Of a stretch of DNA of 64,000 nucleotides, positions 1-10,749 are shown one piece after another. Source of the stretch: Halichondria panicea (Eukaryota > Porifera > Demospongiae > Suberitida > Halichondriidae); assembly GCF_963675165.1 (NCBI RefSeq), contig NC_087393.1:2671502-2735501 (forward strand), given 5' to 3'. How positions within the stretch are numbered: the stretch's first letter is position 1; every line of letters starts with the position of its first letter. A model generated the notes under the pieces. That model worked only from the letters and a program-made list of their open reading frames with translations, ran no database searches and was not told the DNA's origin. The position numbers and the translations under genes were made by a program.

Positions 1-2759
1 ACCTTTCGGGAACCTGTTGAAGAAGGTGGCCCCAGGCCTTCGTTCACATAGTATTGGGGGTCACTTGGTTGCCTTAGTGCCAGTTGCACACTGGGAGGTA
101 GAGAGTCTGATCGGACATTGCCATTGCCATTGCCATTGCCATCTTGTGTGAGTGGTATGACAGAGTAGTAAGGATGGTCGATATGCTGTGGAGCCAGACG
201 AGCATAGCTATTGTTGCAATGAAGCTCAATATCGTCAGTTGGTGAGGGTACATGCACATCCACACCTGCACGTTATGATCATTTAAATCAGCTATACCAA
301 ACAGCAGATAATTTTACGGGATAAACATTTTCGGTTTTCGTAACCCTGAGCACGAATATTTACCCACAAATGAAGCTATAATTGTTGACCACCTTTACCT
401 GCAGTGCAAGCAGCAACCACGAATTGACGAAATATTGTTCAGTCACGAATGTTTTGACCCCCCGAAATTACCCGCTATACAATAGTTTACCATTATGTGA
501 CATCTATAATGGGCCGTCAAAATACGGGTGACAGTAATTTGATACAACCATAATAAGCACTGGATTGTGGTGCTGTGATACGTCACATTCTTACAGTAGG
601 GGATATAAATTACAGGGATGAGGGAACCCAACTAATTGCAAATATATCTCACTTCTCATTTTCTGCACTCTGTTTCGTCTCTTAGTTGCTCTGACAACAC
701 AGCTTACAATCACAGTGATAATGAGCACTATTGCGACCGTGAAGACCAGTGTAGTTGAGAGGATGACCACAAGTAGGCTACTATCTGGTTTGGCTGGATA
801 GGGTGTTGGATCAGTGTGCAAAACTGAGTTATAAGTTATTAGCACTTACAATAATTCACTTCGCACAGGGCACCTGAAAATCCCTCTAGACAGACGCAAT
901 GATCATCCTGCATACATATAGATAACACAACAGAACAGTGTTCACTCACTTATAAGTTAACAAAATCTTTCCTATATATAGTCAAATAAACCATGACCTA
1001 TAAATCGAATTCAGTTATGGACACACCCTCAATACATCCTAAAAAGGTGTAGTATACGTATATACCTTACAAGTTCCTCCATTCATACAGTTTCCCACAG
1101 TGCACTCCGAAGGGCTTCTGTGGCAGTTCTCTCCCACATAATTTTCAGGGCAGGAACAATGATACATATTTGGACCATTGTTAGTGCAGTTTCCACCATG
1201 CAGGCAATGATCATTGTGACCACAAGGGTCAAGATCTGAAGCAGATAACAATGCAGGGATAAAGACGTGATCTTTGCTTTCGGCAAGGTATAAAATTTTC
1301 AACCTTTTGATAAAAGGAAATTAAATCTATATCTATAATTATGTTCATTACATGCTACTGTGATAAATTGCGTGTATATATGCATGCCCCTCCTATATAA
1401 GGCATAGAAATTAAGTGGGATTTGCTTATTGACGATAACTTTCTCACCAATATCACAGAGTGTGCCGTTGTATCCAGGTTTACAAACACACTCCCCAGGA
1501 CTGTTACAGTATCCACCTGCAGAAGCTGTATGCACGAAATAGGCTATCATTCAATGAAAAGTATATAAGGATTTGTTTGGGTCTTAACGCATGTGTATAG
1601 CATATATCTCATATAACCTCCTAATTTTAGCATATCTCATAATAATCTCCTAATTCACGGCATTTCATGGAACTTACAGCAATTGGTAAGTGGTACACAT
1701 TGTACACAGTTGGTGCTCTCATCAGTGTATCCTGGTTTGCAAACAATGTTCCCCAGTGTATCACATCTGTAGTGACCAAGACTATTGTATCTGTGCTCAC
1801 AAAACTTTGAGCAGTTGGCCCCATAGTAATTGGCAGAACAAGCCAAACGAAAAGCCATGCTAAATATCGCATGTCCCAGCAGTCCAGAATAGGAAGCTAT
1901 TGGTGTTGAGATGGGAGAAGGTGTGAGGCTAGACAAGTCAACAATCACAGTATCAACGTATTCATCATTTTCAGCACCCATAGGATCATCAGCATCAATG
2001 ACTTCAATGGCAAACTGAGCAACACCCTATATACCAGTAATTGGTGTGTGTGCAAACAACAAATTAACTAGCTGTTTTGCGTCCAAATGCAGAAAAAAAC
2101 GCCTACATGCAGTCATACAGTCAATACATGACATGTAATTGTACAAGTATACACGCACTATTGATACTAAACAAAGTGCATGTATTATATAGATCTATAG
2201 AATACTATATATTGGACTTACAGGCCAAGATACTCCAGTAAAAACTACTGGGTTAGGGGCTGATGACTCCGCGTTGGATGGGGAGAGTTGAATTACTCCA
2301 TCTCCCATCTCAAATGCAATCGTATCACTGTTGGCAGGCCGAGTGCTAATTCGTCCATGTGTGCATGTATCACTAATACCCATAATATTGGAAAATTGAG
2401 CCTCTCGAAGGCATAAAACAAATTTGTTGTCACAATTCACGGCACACATGTCTGGGGAGTCAGTTCCATCGCAGCATTGAATGTTGGGAGCTATACCAAG
2501 AGTGTGATTCAAATTGTTGTACACGTGCAATGTGACATGGAACTCAAACGCAGCATCAGCTCTGTTTTGAAGCTGGAATTAAGAGTAAAGAATAAAGAGT
2601 AACATATTCAATAGCACTATAGGATCTATGCCACACATGCATGGAAGAAGAAATAGATTTACAATCAATATAGCTTACCTTGTAAGAAAAAAGGGCAGTC
2701 ACTAACATAATCTTCACTAATGGTTGAACTCTAACCACCATTCTACTGTGCTGTGACAT
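1..2759 (-). CDS. Delta-like Notch ligand, C terminus off the left edge
   Basis: Single-pass membrane ligand for Notch on neighbouring cells. Exons on the minus strand: 2679-2759 (start and signal peptide), 2222-2572 (cysteine-bearing N-terminal MNNL-type region), 1678-2026 (DSL domain, beginning at the ANYYGANCSKFCEHR stretch), about 1445-1523 (first EGF, GYCNSPGECVCKPGYNGTLC, typical after a DSL), about 1069-1237 (EGF repeat and start of the next), 850-907 (end of that EGF, CVCLEGFSGALCE), 653 to about 824 (transmembrane helix and a basic stop-transfer run), and 1-265 (cytoplasmic tail). All junctions are GT-AG. The tail carries a (Gly-Asn)4 run encoded at about 121-145 and is still open at position 1. 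The order signal peptide, MNNL, DSL, about three EGFs, TM is that of Delta; few EGFs and no visible cysteine-rich region argue against Jagged. Exon edges are by eye. Confidence 0.85.
330..490. repeat. possible MITE in the Delta intron
   Basis: AT-rich stretch bounded by TACGGGATAAACATTTTCGG and CCGAAATTACCCGCTATAC, a loose inverted pair. The ends resemble the CCGTATAGCGGGT family at 39965-40148. No target duplication was recognised. Confidence 0.35.
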
Positions 2760-2929
2760 GAGTTACTAAGATGTTGTAGAATCCTTGGTCAAAATCTGCA
2801 CAGATTGAATGTGCAGAGCTTGCAAATCGTTCTACTCACCAGACTCCTCCCCCTCCCCCCCCCCCCTGAAAGTAGAATGCTGAATCAAATGGAATCTAGA
2901 CTTAGATCTACAGTAGACGTCTCGTTTAT

Positions 2930-5413
2930 ATGATGCTGTCTTTAGTTACTATACCAGAGAAAGGACCTACAGAGCTCAGTTTAAAACTACCTCAACCCAG
3001 ATCAGGAGCATGTGTTTCAGTCCTCAACTGCAAAATGTATGTTTGGGGTGGCCACACTCAATTCCTACTTGAAGTAGGAGGTGATTGTTGTCCTATAGAA
3101 GACAATCTCCCTAATTCTGATGAGAGCTATATGGATGTGTACAACCTGTCTTCACGAAACTGGGAGCAGTATCCTACCTCCGGGGATATTCCCCATGTCG
3201 GTGATGGACCAACAATGGTGGGGTTCGAGGAGAGTCTCTATGTCTTTGGTGGCTTTAATGATGGTGTTTATATAGGAGACTTGTATGAATTCAACACAAT
3301 CACCAACACCTGGTCTTGTGTTGCAATGTCCGATGATGCCGTAAAGCCTTCACCACGTTATGGACTAGGGAGTGTCCTGTATAACGAGAAAATATTTATT
3401 TTCGGTGGTATCAGTCCTCTTATCGACTCTCTTCAACTAGGGGCGAAGTACTTCTCAGCCCAAAAGTTTAAAAGGGAGCTCACGTACGGTTTCAACAATG
3501 AGATGTTCCTATTTGATATTAAAAAAGGTCAGTGCATTAATGTACATTGTAGACGTAATTAGACTACCTAACTGGATAATTATGCTCGCAGCAACTACCT
3601 TTGAGAGTGATCTAGCTGGGTGGAGCCTGGTAAATTCCATTGTGACAGACAACTAATGATCTCTGATCAGCTAAAACTATAAGTTTATGGCATACCAGTT
3701 ACCGGTAACCACATAAGACGACGCATTCCTATGACATCACACAGTAAGGTTGCAGCGAAACCTTTACCCATAAACATGGCCAATCATTAATGGTGTGGTG
3801 TAGCCATATAATGAACCATAGAATTTCGGGGCTACTTTTAATGCAAATAGAATCGAAGTTGTATGACTGACATGCATGCTACAACTCTTAATTATTACAC
3901 AGGTTGCTGGACTGATGTTGAGCTCAACGATCCTCAGAAGAGGCCTCCCCCATGTGCTTTTTCACTTTCAATATGGTCAGTCCACATCAAGCTGTTCTTT
4001 TTGGAGGATATCATCAAGGTGGAGATATGTCTGATGTCTACCTATTCAATTTTGAAGTGATGGTGAGTGTTGTACGACACAGAAATGCATCACTATTTTA
4101 AATCAATGACATACCTTCTGTCCTCCTGTGTATAAGTATAGCACCGAAGAATTATTTTTTTGCTGTTGCCTGTTTTATAGTAGTGATAGCTCCTAGGGCC
4201 CCAATAACCCCATGCTAGATTCATTAGACCATTCTCCTATTAGCTGCCATTGTGAGAATGGTAATCCGCTCTAAACACAAAGTGAAAATTTCAAAAATGA
4301 TAGCAACGTGGCCACAGCAGTATCAAAAAAGCTGGGTGCATATGCAGCTGCTCTAATCTGCTGCAAGCGTGCCTGTGGTCTCAGGAGTCACTGCGCTCTG
4401 TCTGAGCTTACTGCTGTAAGCACACTATGATTGTACAAGTATAGCTAGCTTATTGTGCATATGCAAAATAACTCATGTAGAAGTTGATAAGGATTACGAG
4501 TCCCAACAGCAAATATACATGTATACAGACAAGTAGGTGCTCACTTCACTCGCCCTTGAGATGTATTTACGACAAATAGCCACGCATGGACAGGTGATCG
4601 TATCGTGTAATTATACACATACAAAATTGCTATGTCAATTATGGATTTAAATGTGGCATGCTCTTATGCTCACCTCATGACACCTGTACATGTCACCCTA
4701 GTTTATGCTATTTTCATATTAATTACTGTGTTCAAACTGTATTAGGCCTGGAGTGGAGCAATTAAGCAGCCAATTCCAAGCGAACCATGGCCAGCTCGGA
4801 GGAGTTACCACACTGCTTGTTCTATCTATGATCCAAGTGAAGAAAATCCGAATGTTGATCCACATTTGCTGATATTGTGGGGGAAAGGAGCTGATAGTAG
4901 ACATTGCAATGACATATGGATTCTTAACGCAGTGACTATGAAATGGACTGAGGTGTGAAATCGACTATAATATTATTTAGATAATCTTGATGTTTATCAC
5001 TCATTAATTTTGCAGGTTCATCTTAGTTTGAACTCCAAGATGGGCCATATGATGGCAGGTTATTATTTTGATGAAAAAGCAGAGTTGGTCACTTTGGGAG
5101 GAAATATACGACGCTCTTCTAAATCCGATAGACATGTCTCTACTGACCTTACTATTTTTAGTTTCGGTAAGGCTTTTATATAGTATTAATGATATCATAG
5201 TTATACCTGGCTTAGTCATATTCACGGCCTTGATGTTAGGTAGCAGTACAATATTATGTCAATCTGTGCACCTGTAAAGTTATGAAGTTTTGCTTCGCAG
5301 GTGTTCTGTCGTTGACTGAGTGGTGTATTCTTGCCGTCAATATACATCAATTACAACAATCTGAGGTCTTCAGTCGTCTTCCACCTTATATCAGAGACAT
5401 AGTCACAAAATAA
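2930..5413 (+). CDS. kelch-repeat protein, one-base frame break in exon 2
   Basis: A likely beta-propeller, protein-binding kelch protein; partner unknown. Exons: 2930-3527, about 3903-4066, about 4747-4954, about 5017-5167 and about 5302-5413, all GT-AG. Kelch blades show as MYVWGGH, LYVFGGF, IFIFGGI, AVLFGGYHQGGDMSDVYLF and LVTLGGN, each after an R/P-rich turn. In exon 2 the frame entering from exon 1 runs to PPPCAF at 3957-3962. The kelch motif that must follow (AVLFGGYHQGGD) is in another frame; one extra T in the five-T run at 3958-3962 would join them. This is a sequence error or a recent one-base deletion. The start is the first ATG of an ATGATG pair at 2930, and an upstream exon cannot be excluded. 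It lies 171 bases from the divergent Delta start, so the two may share a promoter region. No recognised orthologue name. Confidence 0.7.
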
Positions 5414-5446
5414 AATTATGAGGAATGTAATATTTACATATACTAG

Positions 5447-8400
5447 CTAGTGTGAGCTAAGCATTTTGATGTTTTGAAAAATATAGTTCACAGTTTCATT
5501 CTCTTCACATTTCTTAAGAGCATCCACTAAATCTTTGTAACGTCTATTGCTGGAACGTTTATACCATGTGTTTAGAATTTAATACTTCAGTTCTGAAAGA
5601 TCCCTCATATTTTCATTTTCATATTCAAGGCACTCCACGTCATTTGTAGACAAAGAGAGTTCGCTGGCAACAAGCTTCCAATGCCTTATGTATTGTGACA
5701 ACCTCGCTAATGATGGAGTAGTAACGGTTTGTTCTAAACACTTTTCTTCCTCAGCTGACAGTGGTTTCTTAATTAACACAGTTGAAATATGAGCTTCTGC
5801 TAAAGAAAAATTGAAATGAGTAAAACACTTGATTATTCGCCAATTAATATGCATAGTTGTAAGTACCGTATTACCGTACTAGAATGTTTTGCGAGCATCA
5901 AACATATCCAAACTTGTTTAGTGTTGATCACTTCGCAAAATGAAATTTCCAAACCTAAATTAGTACTGGTAATGACGCTTGCCAAAACGCTAGTTTGGGG
6001 GCCAGACCTTTTCTCAGGGGGGGGGGGGGTGGGGTGGGGGGAGAAGGGAGAAAAAGTCTGGATACTTTTGCAGCATTTCCGCGTGCTCTTAACTTGGAAT
6101 ATCCATTAGTTAGAGACAATGGAGGTTTAAAGAAGTAGTAGATGTAGCAATATACTCTCATTTCATTGGCTTTAACCAAATTCAGACGCAATACTCACAT
6201 TTAAAAATCACATGACATAGGATGTGAATTTCATTGGCTTTGGCCACATTCCGCTAGAGCACACGGAAATGCTGTATGAGTCTCCAGACTAGCTTTACTT
6301 GATTTTCCCCTCGAGATATTAAGTCTGGCCCCCAGACTACTACCAAAACAATTCAAAGGGTATAAACTTTAACTTTTCTGCTGATTTGGCTCATTTGCAA
6401 ACATTAATTTTTGTTTCACCAGCAAAATATTCTAGTAACCGCTACCTATGGTTACCTATACATGTGATTTATATACATGTGCTGTAAATGTTGTAGACAT
6501 ATAATTATATACAAATTTAGTGATATTGAGGCATAATCGGCATGCACCACCATGACAGCTAGAATGTATGTGGACCTATATAATAAATAGGTAGCCTCGA
6601 TTCAAGGCCGCTTTAGAGCGGACTTGAGTCGAGGCTAATAAATAGGGCAATCCATAATAAATTATTATACAGTGTACACTTACTCAGGTACCAATAGCTA
6701 TAGATAGGTCTTGACTTTGCCTATTATTGCCTATTATTCTTATTAAATTGCCTGGTGATACGTACAGTGGTATACTGTAGTTCCATGTTTAACAGGTTCA
6801 GAACTACCTTAAGGTGACATATATTTTCACAGGTAGATTTGTTTGCGATTTCACTGTTTAGCTGCATTTTGCTGGTATTTAAATTCTACTAAAAGTCGTG
6901 AAATTAATGTTTCATACATACTCGCAAATGTTTTAACAATAAGATTCATTGCATTTTCCTGCAGTACAAATTTTTGCGATTTTACTCTCATTCGCAGAAA
7001 ACAGCAAAAATTAATACCTACGAAAATAATTATGTCACCTTAAGGTATAATTATTAGTGCACGCTTGGAACATACAATCACTGGCAAAATGCATAATACC
7101 ATATCATAGCGGGTTATTTTCGAAGCTAATATTTGTTTGTGCGATTACTCATACTGCATGATTGTATTTTCGAGGATAGAGGATTAAATGACCACACCCC
7201 TACAGTAGAGAGGTCTTTCAATACCGGCAGTAAACCATGATTCCCAAATTTTAGAGGCACTAAAATTAATACGACTTAGCTTAGCTTACCAGCTGGTTGT
7301 AAACACATTCCGTAAGTATCTGGAAGAATATTATTTCCATCTCTTGCATCTTTGATTATTAATCAACCTTAAGATGGGATGCATGTTGTGAGACTTGGTG
7401 GATGTCCATAACCATACTCGGAGGGTATAGATCATCTGTAATGTATTCTTCTGCGATCCTGCTGTCCTCTTTTTTGCCAGCGTAATGTTTTACAGTTGCT
7501 TTTTGGATATCACACTCGTTAATCTACAGATCATGATCACAATTTCTTTCGTATACACATCTACATTCACTTACATATTGCTTTTTAGGAGTGACTTCCC
7601 ATTCTTCTGATTCTTTTTTCAATTGATCACACATAAAAATTATTTTTGATGCAGTAAAATTGTATATGCTTGATCAGGAGCCGCGGCTACTAAATGTTTC
7701 ATTTTGCTGGAAGAGGAGGCTACAATTCAAGAGAGGCGTTTATTAGCTCCAGATAATTTAGTTTGTCATCAAAAGTTGTTTTCACCTGCATAAACTTGAA
7801 CTCTGCCATGAGAAAGTCTTTGTGAAGCACTAACAAGCTGCTACTTGTAGCTACGTACATGTAGCTAGCTGCTAGTAATAATTTTTTTGGCTGCCACGTG
7901 CAGAAATGCTAGAGTCAAAGTTCACTGAGGCTACTATTTGAGAGCGGCTACTAAATGTTTCATTTTGCTAGCAAGGGAGGCTACTATTTGAGTGCGGCCT
8001 TTATACAAGAGCGGCCTCTGATCGAGCATATACGGTAGGTGTTTTCCATGATCCAGGCTTCTCTTTCATTCTCTTTTTGCACAACTGTATATATAATTAT
8101 ACATAGTGAGTCTAAATACATTATGTACAGCAATAATATAATAGCCTTACCTCTATTGCACCAGGACAATTCACACATGCATAGATTAAAACTTGATACA
8201 ATGTTTTCCTCTCGTTATTTTGTTCATAAAAAAGCAATACATAGTCTAATTTTGGAATATGTGGTCTAACGTATGGTGGTAGAAATCCTTTCTGAGTTTT
8301 AGTATGAGTATGCTTATTGACAGAGCGTTTACTTGAGTACGTTTGCTTCTGAACTCCTCTATAAAACGATGGCCGATAAACTGCACAGAAAATGCAAAAC

Positions 8401-9852
8401 TCTGTTACTTTAAAGGATACGAACGGTTTTTTGGCTGAAATTTCTGGTAAATCCTCAATGATCGAAAAGACGAACACTCCATCCTCATTGTAGTGAGACA
8501 TATCGGTGTGAAAAACAGCTATTGCAGAGGTGTTTCTATATTCAGGCATGCTTAAACAGTGGGCAATATGAACTGTAGCCGGAGAGGTAAGGTTTCCTTT
8601 GGCAGTTACACAGATAAAATCACTGATTCGATACACATCGCTCGGCAATTCGAATTTGCCACATGCACACGTTCCTGCTTTAAGTGTCAGTTGGACTTTT
8701 ACTGCTCCTGGAGGAATATCAATCTCGAAGTCAGTAATTGGTGAAGACAGTTTACCGCCTTCAGGTCCAACTTCAATTTGTATTGGGCCATTTACAAGGT
8801 TTATGACGTCCATTTCATTGAGAGCTATATTAATTAAAAAGGTAAAAATCTTATACAGTATATAGAACCTCGATTATCCAGCTTGGCAACTTTCCCAATG
8901 ATATAGGGTCAACGAGAATGGGCGTGTCCTTTAAATGTGCATTACAGCTCTTAGCAGGTGCTTATTTTCTGCGCATGCGTAGGCAACCATGTGCACTGCT
9001 GTTTATCAATTAAGTGGGTAGATCGAGGCGTGGTTTATCTATTCATTCATATTCAGTTATCCGGCCTGCCTCTGGAACCAAGGTGCCCGGATACAATCGA
9101 GGTTCTACTGTACGTGTATCGTAAAATTGTTATAATACATGTAGACGATTACTTAGATTTGCCTGTTATACTATTGTTATACTACCCAATTGCGGCGGTA
9201 GAGCATTCATGATATTTCCGTAGGCCCAAGCCACATAAAACAGGCAGCTATAATTACATTCATGCACTCTTGATGAAATGCACAGTTCATAGTATTACTA
9301 AACCAATCAAGATACATGTACTATGATACATGTACTATGATAGATCAAAGTGTGGGAAATTTCAAAACTAAAAAAACAGTAGAGCGACATCAAATGCCAT
9401 TCAAACTCACCACTTGTACTTGATGTTGTACTTGATGATGGATGTAGGTCATCCTTCAACACTGTAACTGGGCTTTTACTTTCGGCCAAAATCACATCCT
9501 GTACTAGAGACGCCTTGAGGTGTGGAATTTGATCTTCAAAGTGTGTACAATGACTCTCATCAAATGTACGAATCGCTCCTCGTATTGTTTCTAATATAGA
9601 CACATCCACATTGGTGTCTTTCACACCAACGTCACGTATGCACTGGGTAAAAGTCACACATGTCTCAAAATCTTTGATTCGTATATAATTTGTCAGACAT
9701 TTCATTCCATTTTTGCCAGTAAACTTGCTCCTGTCAATTTCTCGAAGCACATTCCTTTCAACAAGTAACGCAATAAGATTCGTATTGTCTGTTACGCTGC
9801 TACGGATTTCTCTCTCGAGTTCAATAAATACAAAGTGATGAGGCTGACTCAT
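5447..9852 (-). CDS. CARD + ZU5 + death-domain protein with in-frame stop in the death domain
   Basis: Probable death-fold signalling adaptor. Exon 9411-9852 starts at ATG and encodes a CARD-like helical bundle (RNVLREIDRSKFTG, then a leucine-rich end) and a Ser/Thr-rich linker. Exon about 8155-8827 holds a ZU5 domain (GPEGGKLSSP, IDIPPGAV, followed by a UPA-like stretch). Small exons follow at about 7570-7640 and 7372-7530. The last exon, from about 5803, has the first half of a death domain (SQYIRHWKLVASELSLS) and then TAA at 5579-5581. The same frame continues after it with ILNTWYKRSSNRRYKDLVDAL to TAG at 5447-5449, which is the missing second half. A C-to-T change from CAA would explain the stop. 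Known ZU5-death proteins include UNC5, ankyrin and PIDD; a CARD at the front is unusual. Linkage of the five exons is inferred from strand, order and phase; two genes are possible. Confidence 0.62.
5865..6428. mobile_element. MITE of the TACCGTATTACTA family, interrupted by another MITE
   Basis: Both ends carry a CCGTAxTAGAATgTTTTGC-like inverted repeat (5868-5895 and complement near 6400-6428). Its body matches the copies at 28151-28304 and 49077-49258 (motifs AATGAGCCAAATCAGC and GAAGTGATCAAC) once the insert at about 5991-6342 is removed. Confidence 0.7.
5991..6342. mobile_element. 352-base MITE inserted inside an older MITE
   Basis: Ends are TAGTTTGGGGGCCAGAC and the complement of TAGTAGTCTGGGGGCCAGAC. 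Flanks are GCCAAAACG on the left and ACCAAAACA on the right, an imperfect 8-base duplication of host sequence. It contains a second inner inverted repeat (about 6056-6090 and 6257-6289) and a G10 run at about 6018. Confidence 0.65.
6592..6637. mobile_element. 46-base palindromic mini-element with 9-base target duplication
   Basis: The element starts TAGCCTCGATTCAAGGCCGC and ends as the near inverse, GACTTGAGTCGAGGCTA, so almost all of it folds as a hairpin. ATAAATAGG flanks it exactly on both sides (6583-6591 and 6638-6646). Same family as 20716-20781 and 45280-45348. Confidence 0.8.
6807..7045. mobile_element. MITE with perfect 15-base inverted ends
   Basis: Ends are CCTTAAGGTGACATA and TATGTCACCTTAAGG. 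A TA dinucleotide flanks both sides, so a Tc1/mariner-type origin is possible. The interior has TTTGCGATTT and TTTTGCGATTTTAC but no coding content. It lies in the intron of the CARD/ZU5 gene. Confidence 0.75.
7680..8036. repeat. degenerate repeats related to the GGCCGC palindrome family
   Basis: Several stretches such as GAGGCTACTATTTGAG, GCGGCTACTAAATG and GCGGCCTCTGATCGAG recur in both orientations, with GCTACTAAATGTTTCATTTTGCT present twice (about 7686 and 7948). It looks like decayed, overlapping copies of short palindromic elements in an intron. Confidence 0.45.
8856..9110. mobile_element. pogo/Tigger-type MITE, copy 1
   Basis: Ends are CAGTATATAGAACCTCGATT and the complement of CAGTAGAACCTCGATTGT, flanked by TA. 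About 75% alike to 34241-34538 by eye (shared ATGGGCGTGTCC, TATTTTCTGCGCATGCG, GGTTTATCTATTC). CAG(TA)GAACCTCGATTATCC ends with a TA duplication are typical of pogo/Tigger elements. No transposase. Confidence 0.8.
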
Positions 9853-10749
9853 TCTGGGACAGTGTCTGTGGCAGATATAAAACTTTTTCTCAAGTCTTAC
9901 AATCTACATGTAGATTCTGTATTAAACTGTGGTCTGTGGTTAGCCCACGCAATAAATATGGTAAATTCAGTCCAGAGGCAGCTCCCCAGCCTCTTTCACC
10001 GGCCTTGAATGAAGTGCGGCCTGGGATCTAGGCATTACCCAGCCCCTCTCACTAGAGCGGCCTGGAATCGAGGCTATATTCGGTGCAGTGCTATGCCAGT
10101 GACCCTCAGGCTCCCTACCCCCCCCCCCCCAGGACCAAGATCATTGGTAATTATAATATTTATGCTTTCTGTGTATCAAGATAGTGCTTTATTCATTGAT
10201 CAGGTATTATTGGTCTGCATGAATATGATCTACTGTTTATACTCTGCATGGATCCATTCCAAGAACACTCAACTCACTGTATGTATGAATACTGTTTACA
10301 CTTTAGGATCCATTCCAAGAACACTGTAACCAATGTGCTTGATGTCACATTTAAAATGTTGCAACATCAAACACATTGGTTTACTCGGTTACTCATTGCA
10401 CGCATACCTATAATGGCATAACAACATCACATGATTGCGGATTTAGGGATTTGGGACTATTAATAGAAACTGTGGAGCTGGCATATCATAACATAACAGT
10501 TAGATAATTCTGTGTGTGTGAGTGTCTAATTTACTGTCTGTGTGACCTGCCGAGTTCTGTCTGGCTCATTCAGCTCCAGTAACCTGCAGCTCTTACCCTC
10601 AACTTTTTCGTTATACTTCCTATGAGTGAGTTAATGTAGATCTATAGTTGTTGTTTATTGCTCATTGCTCATTCTACATTATAGATTCCATTTGGCTTTG
10701 AACACTCTCCTTAACCTCATTCACGATAATATTATATGTACCCGTACCC
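9853..10749. other. 897-base gap between CARD/ZU5 and HELZ2-like starts
   Basis: No gene seen. It separates two divergent starts. About 9990-10075 holds two overlapping copies of the TAGCCTCGAT palindrome family. A C11 run lies near 10120. A direct repeat containing GGATCCATTCCAAGAACACT occurs at about 10249-10268 and 10308-10327. CAACATCAAACACATTGGTT mirrors ACCAATGTGCTTGATGTCAC at about 10328-10380. Confidence 0.6.

Noticed and set aside
5816-6109. 97-codon plus-strand frame
   Set aside because: Runs through nested MITEs and a G run; no coding signal.
6592-6637. hairpin as transcription terminator or small RNA gene
   Set aside because: The exact 9-base flanking duplications fit a mobile element better.
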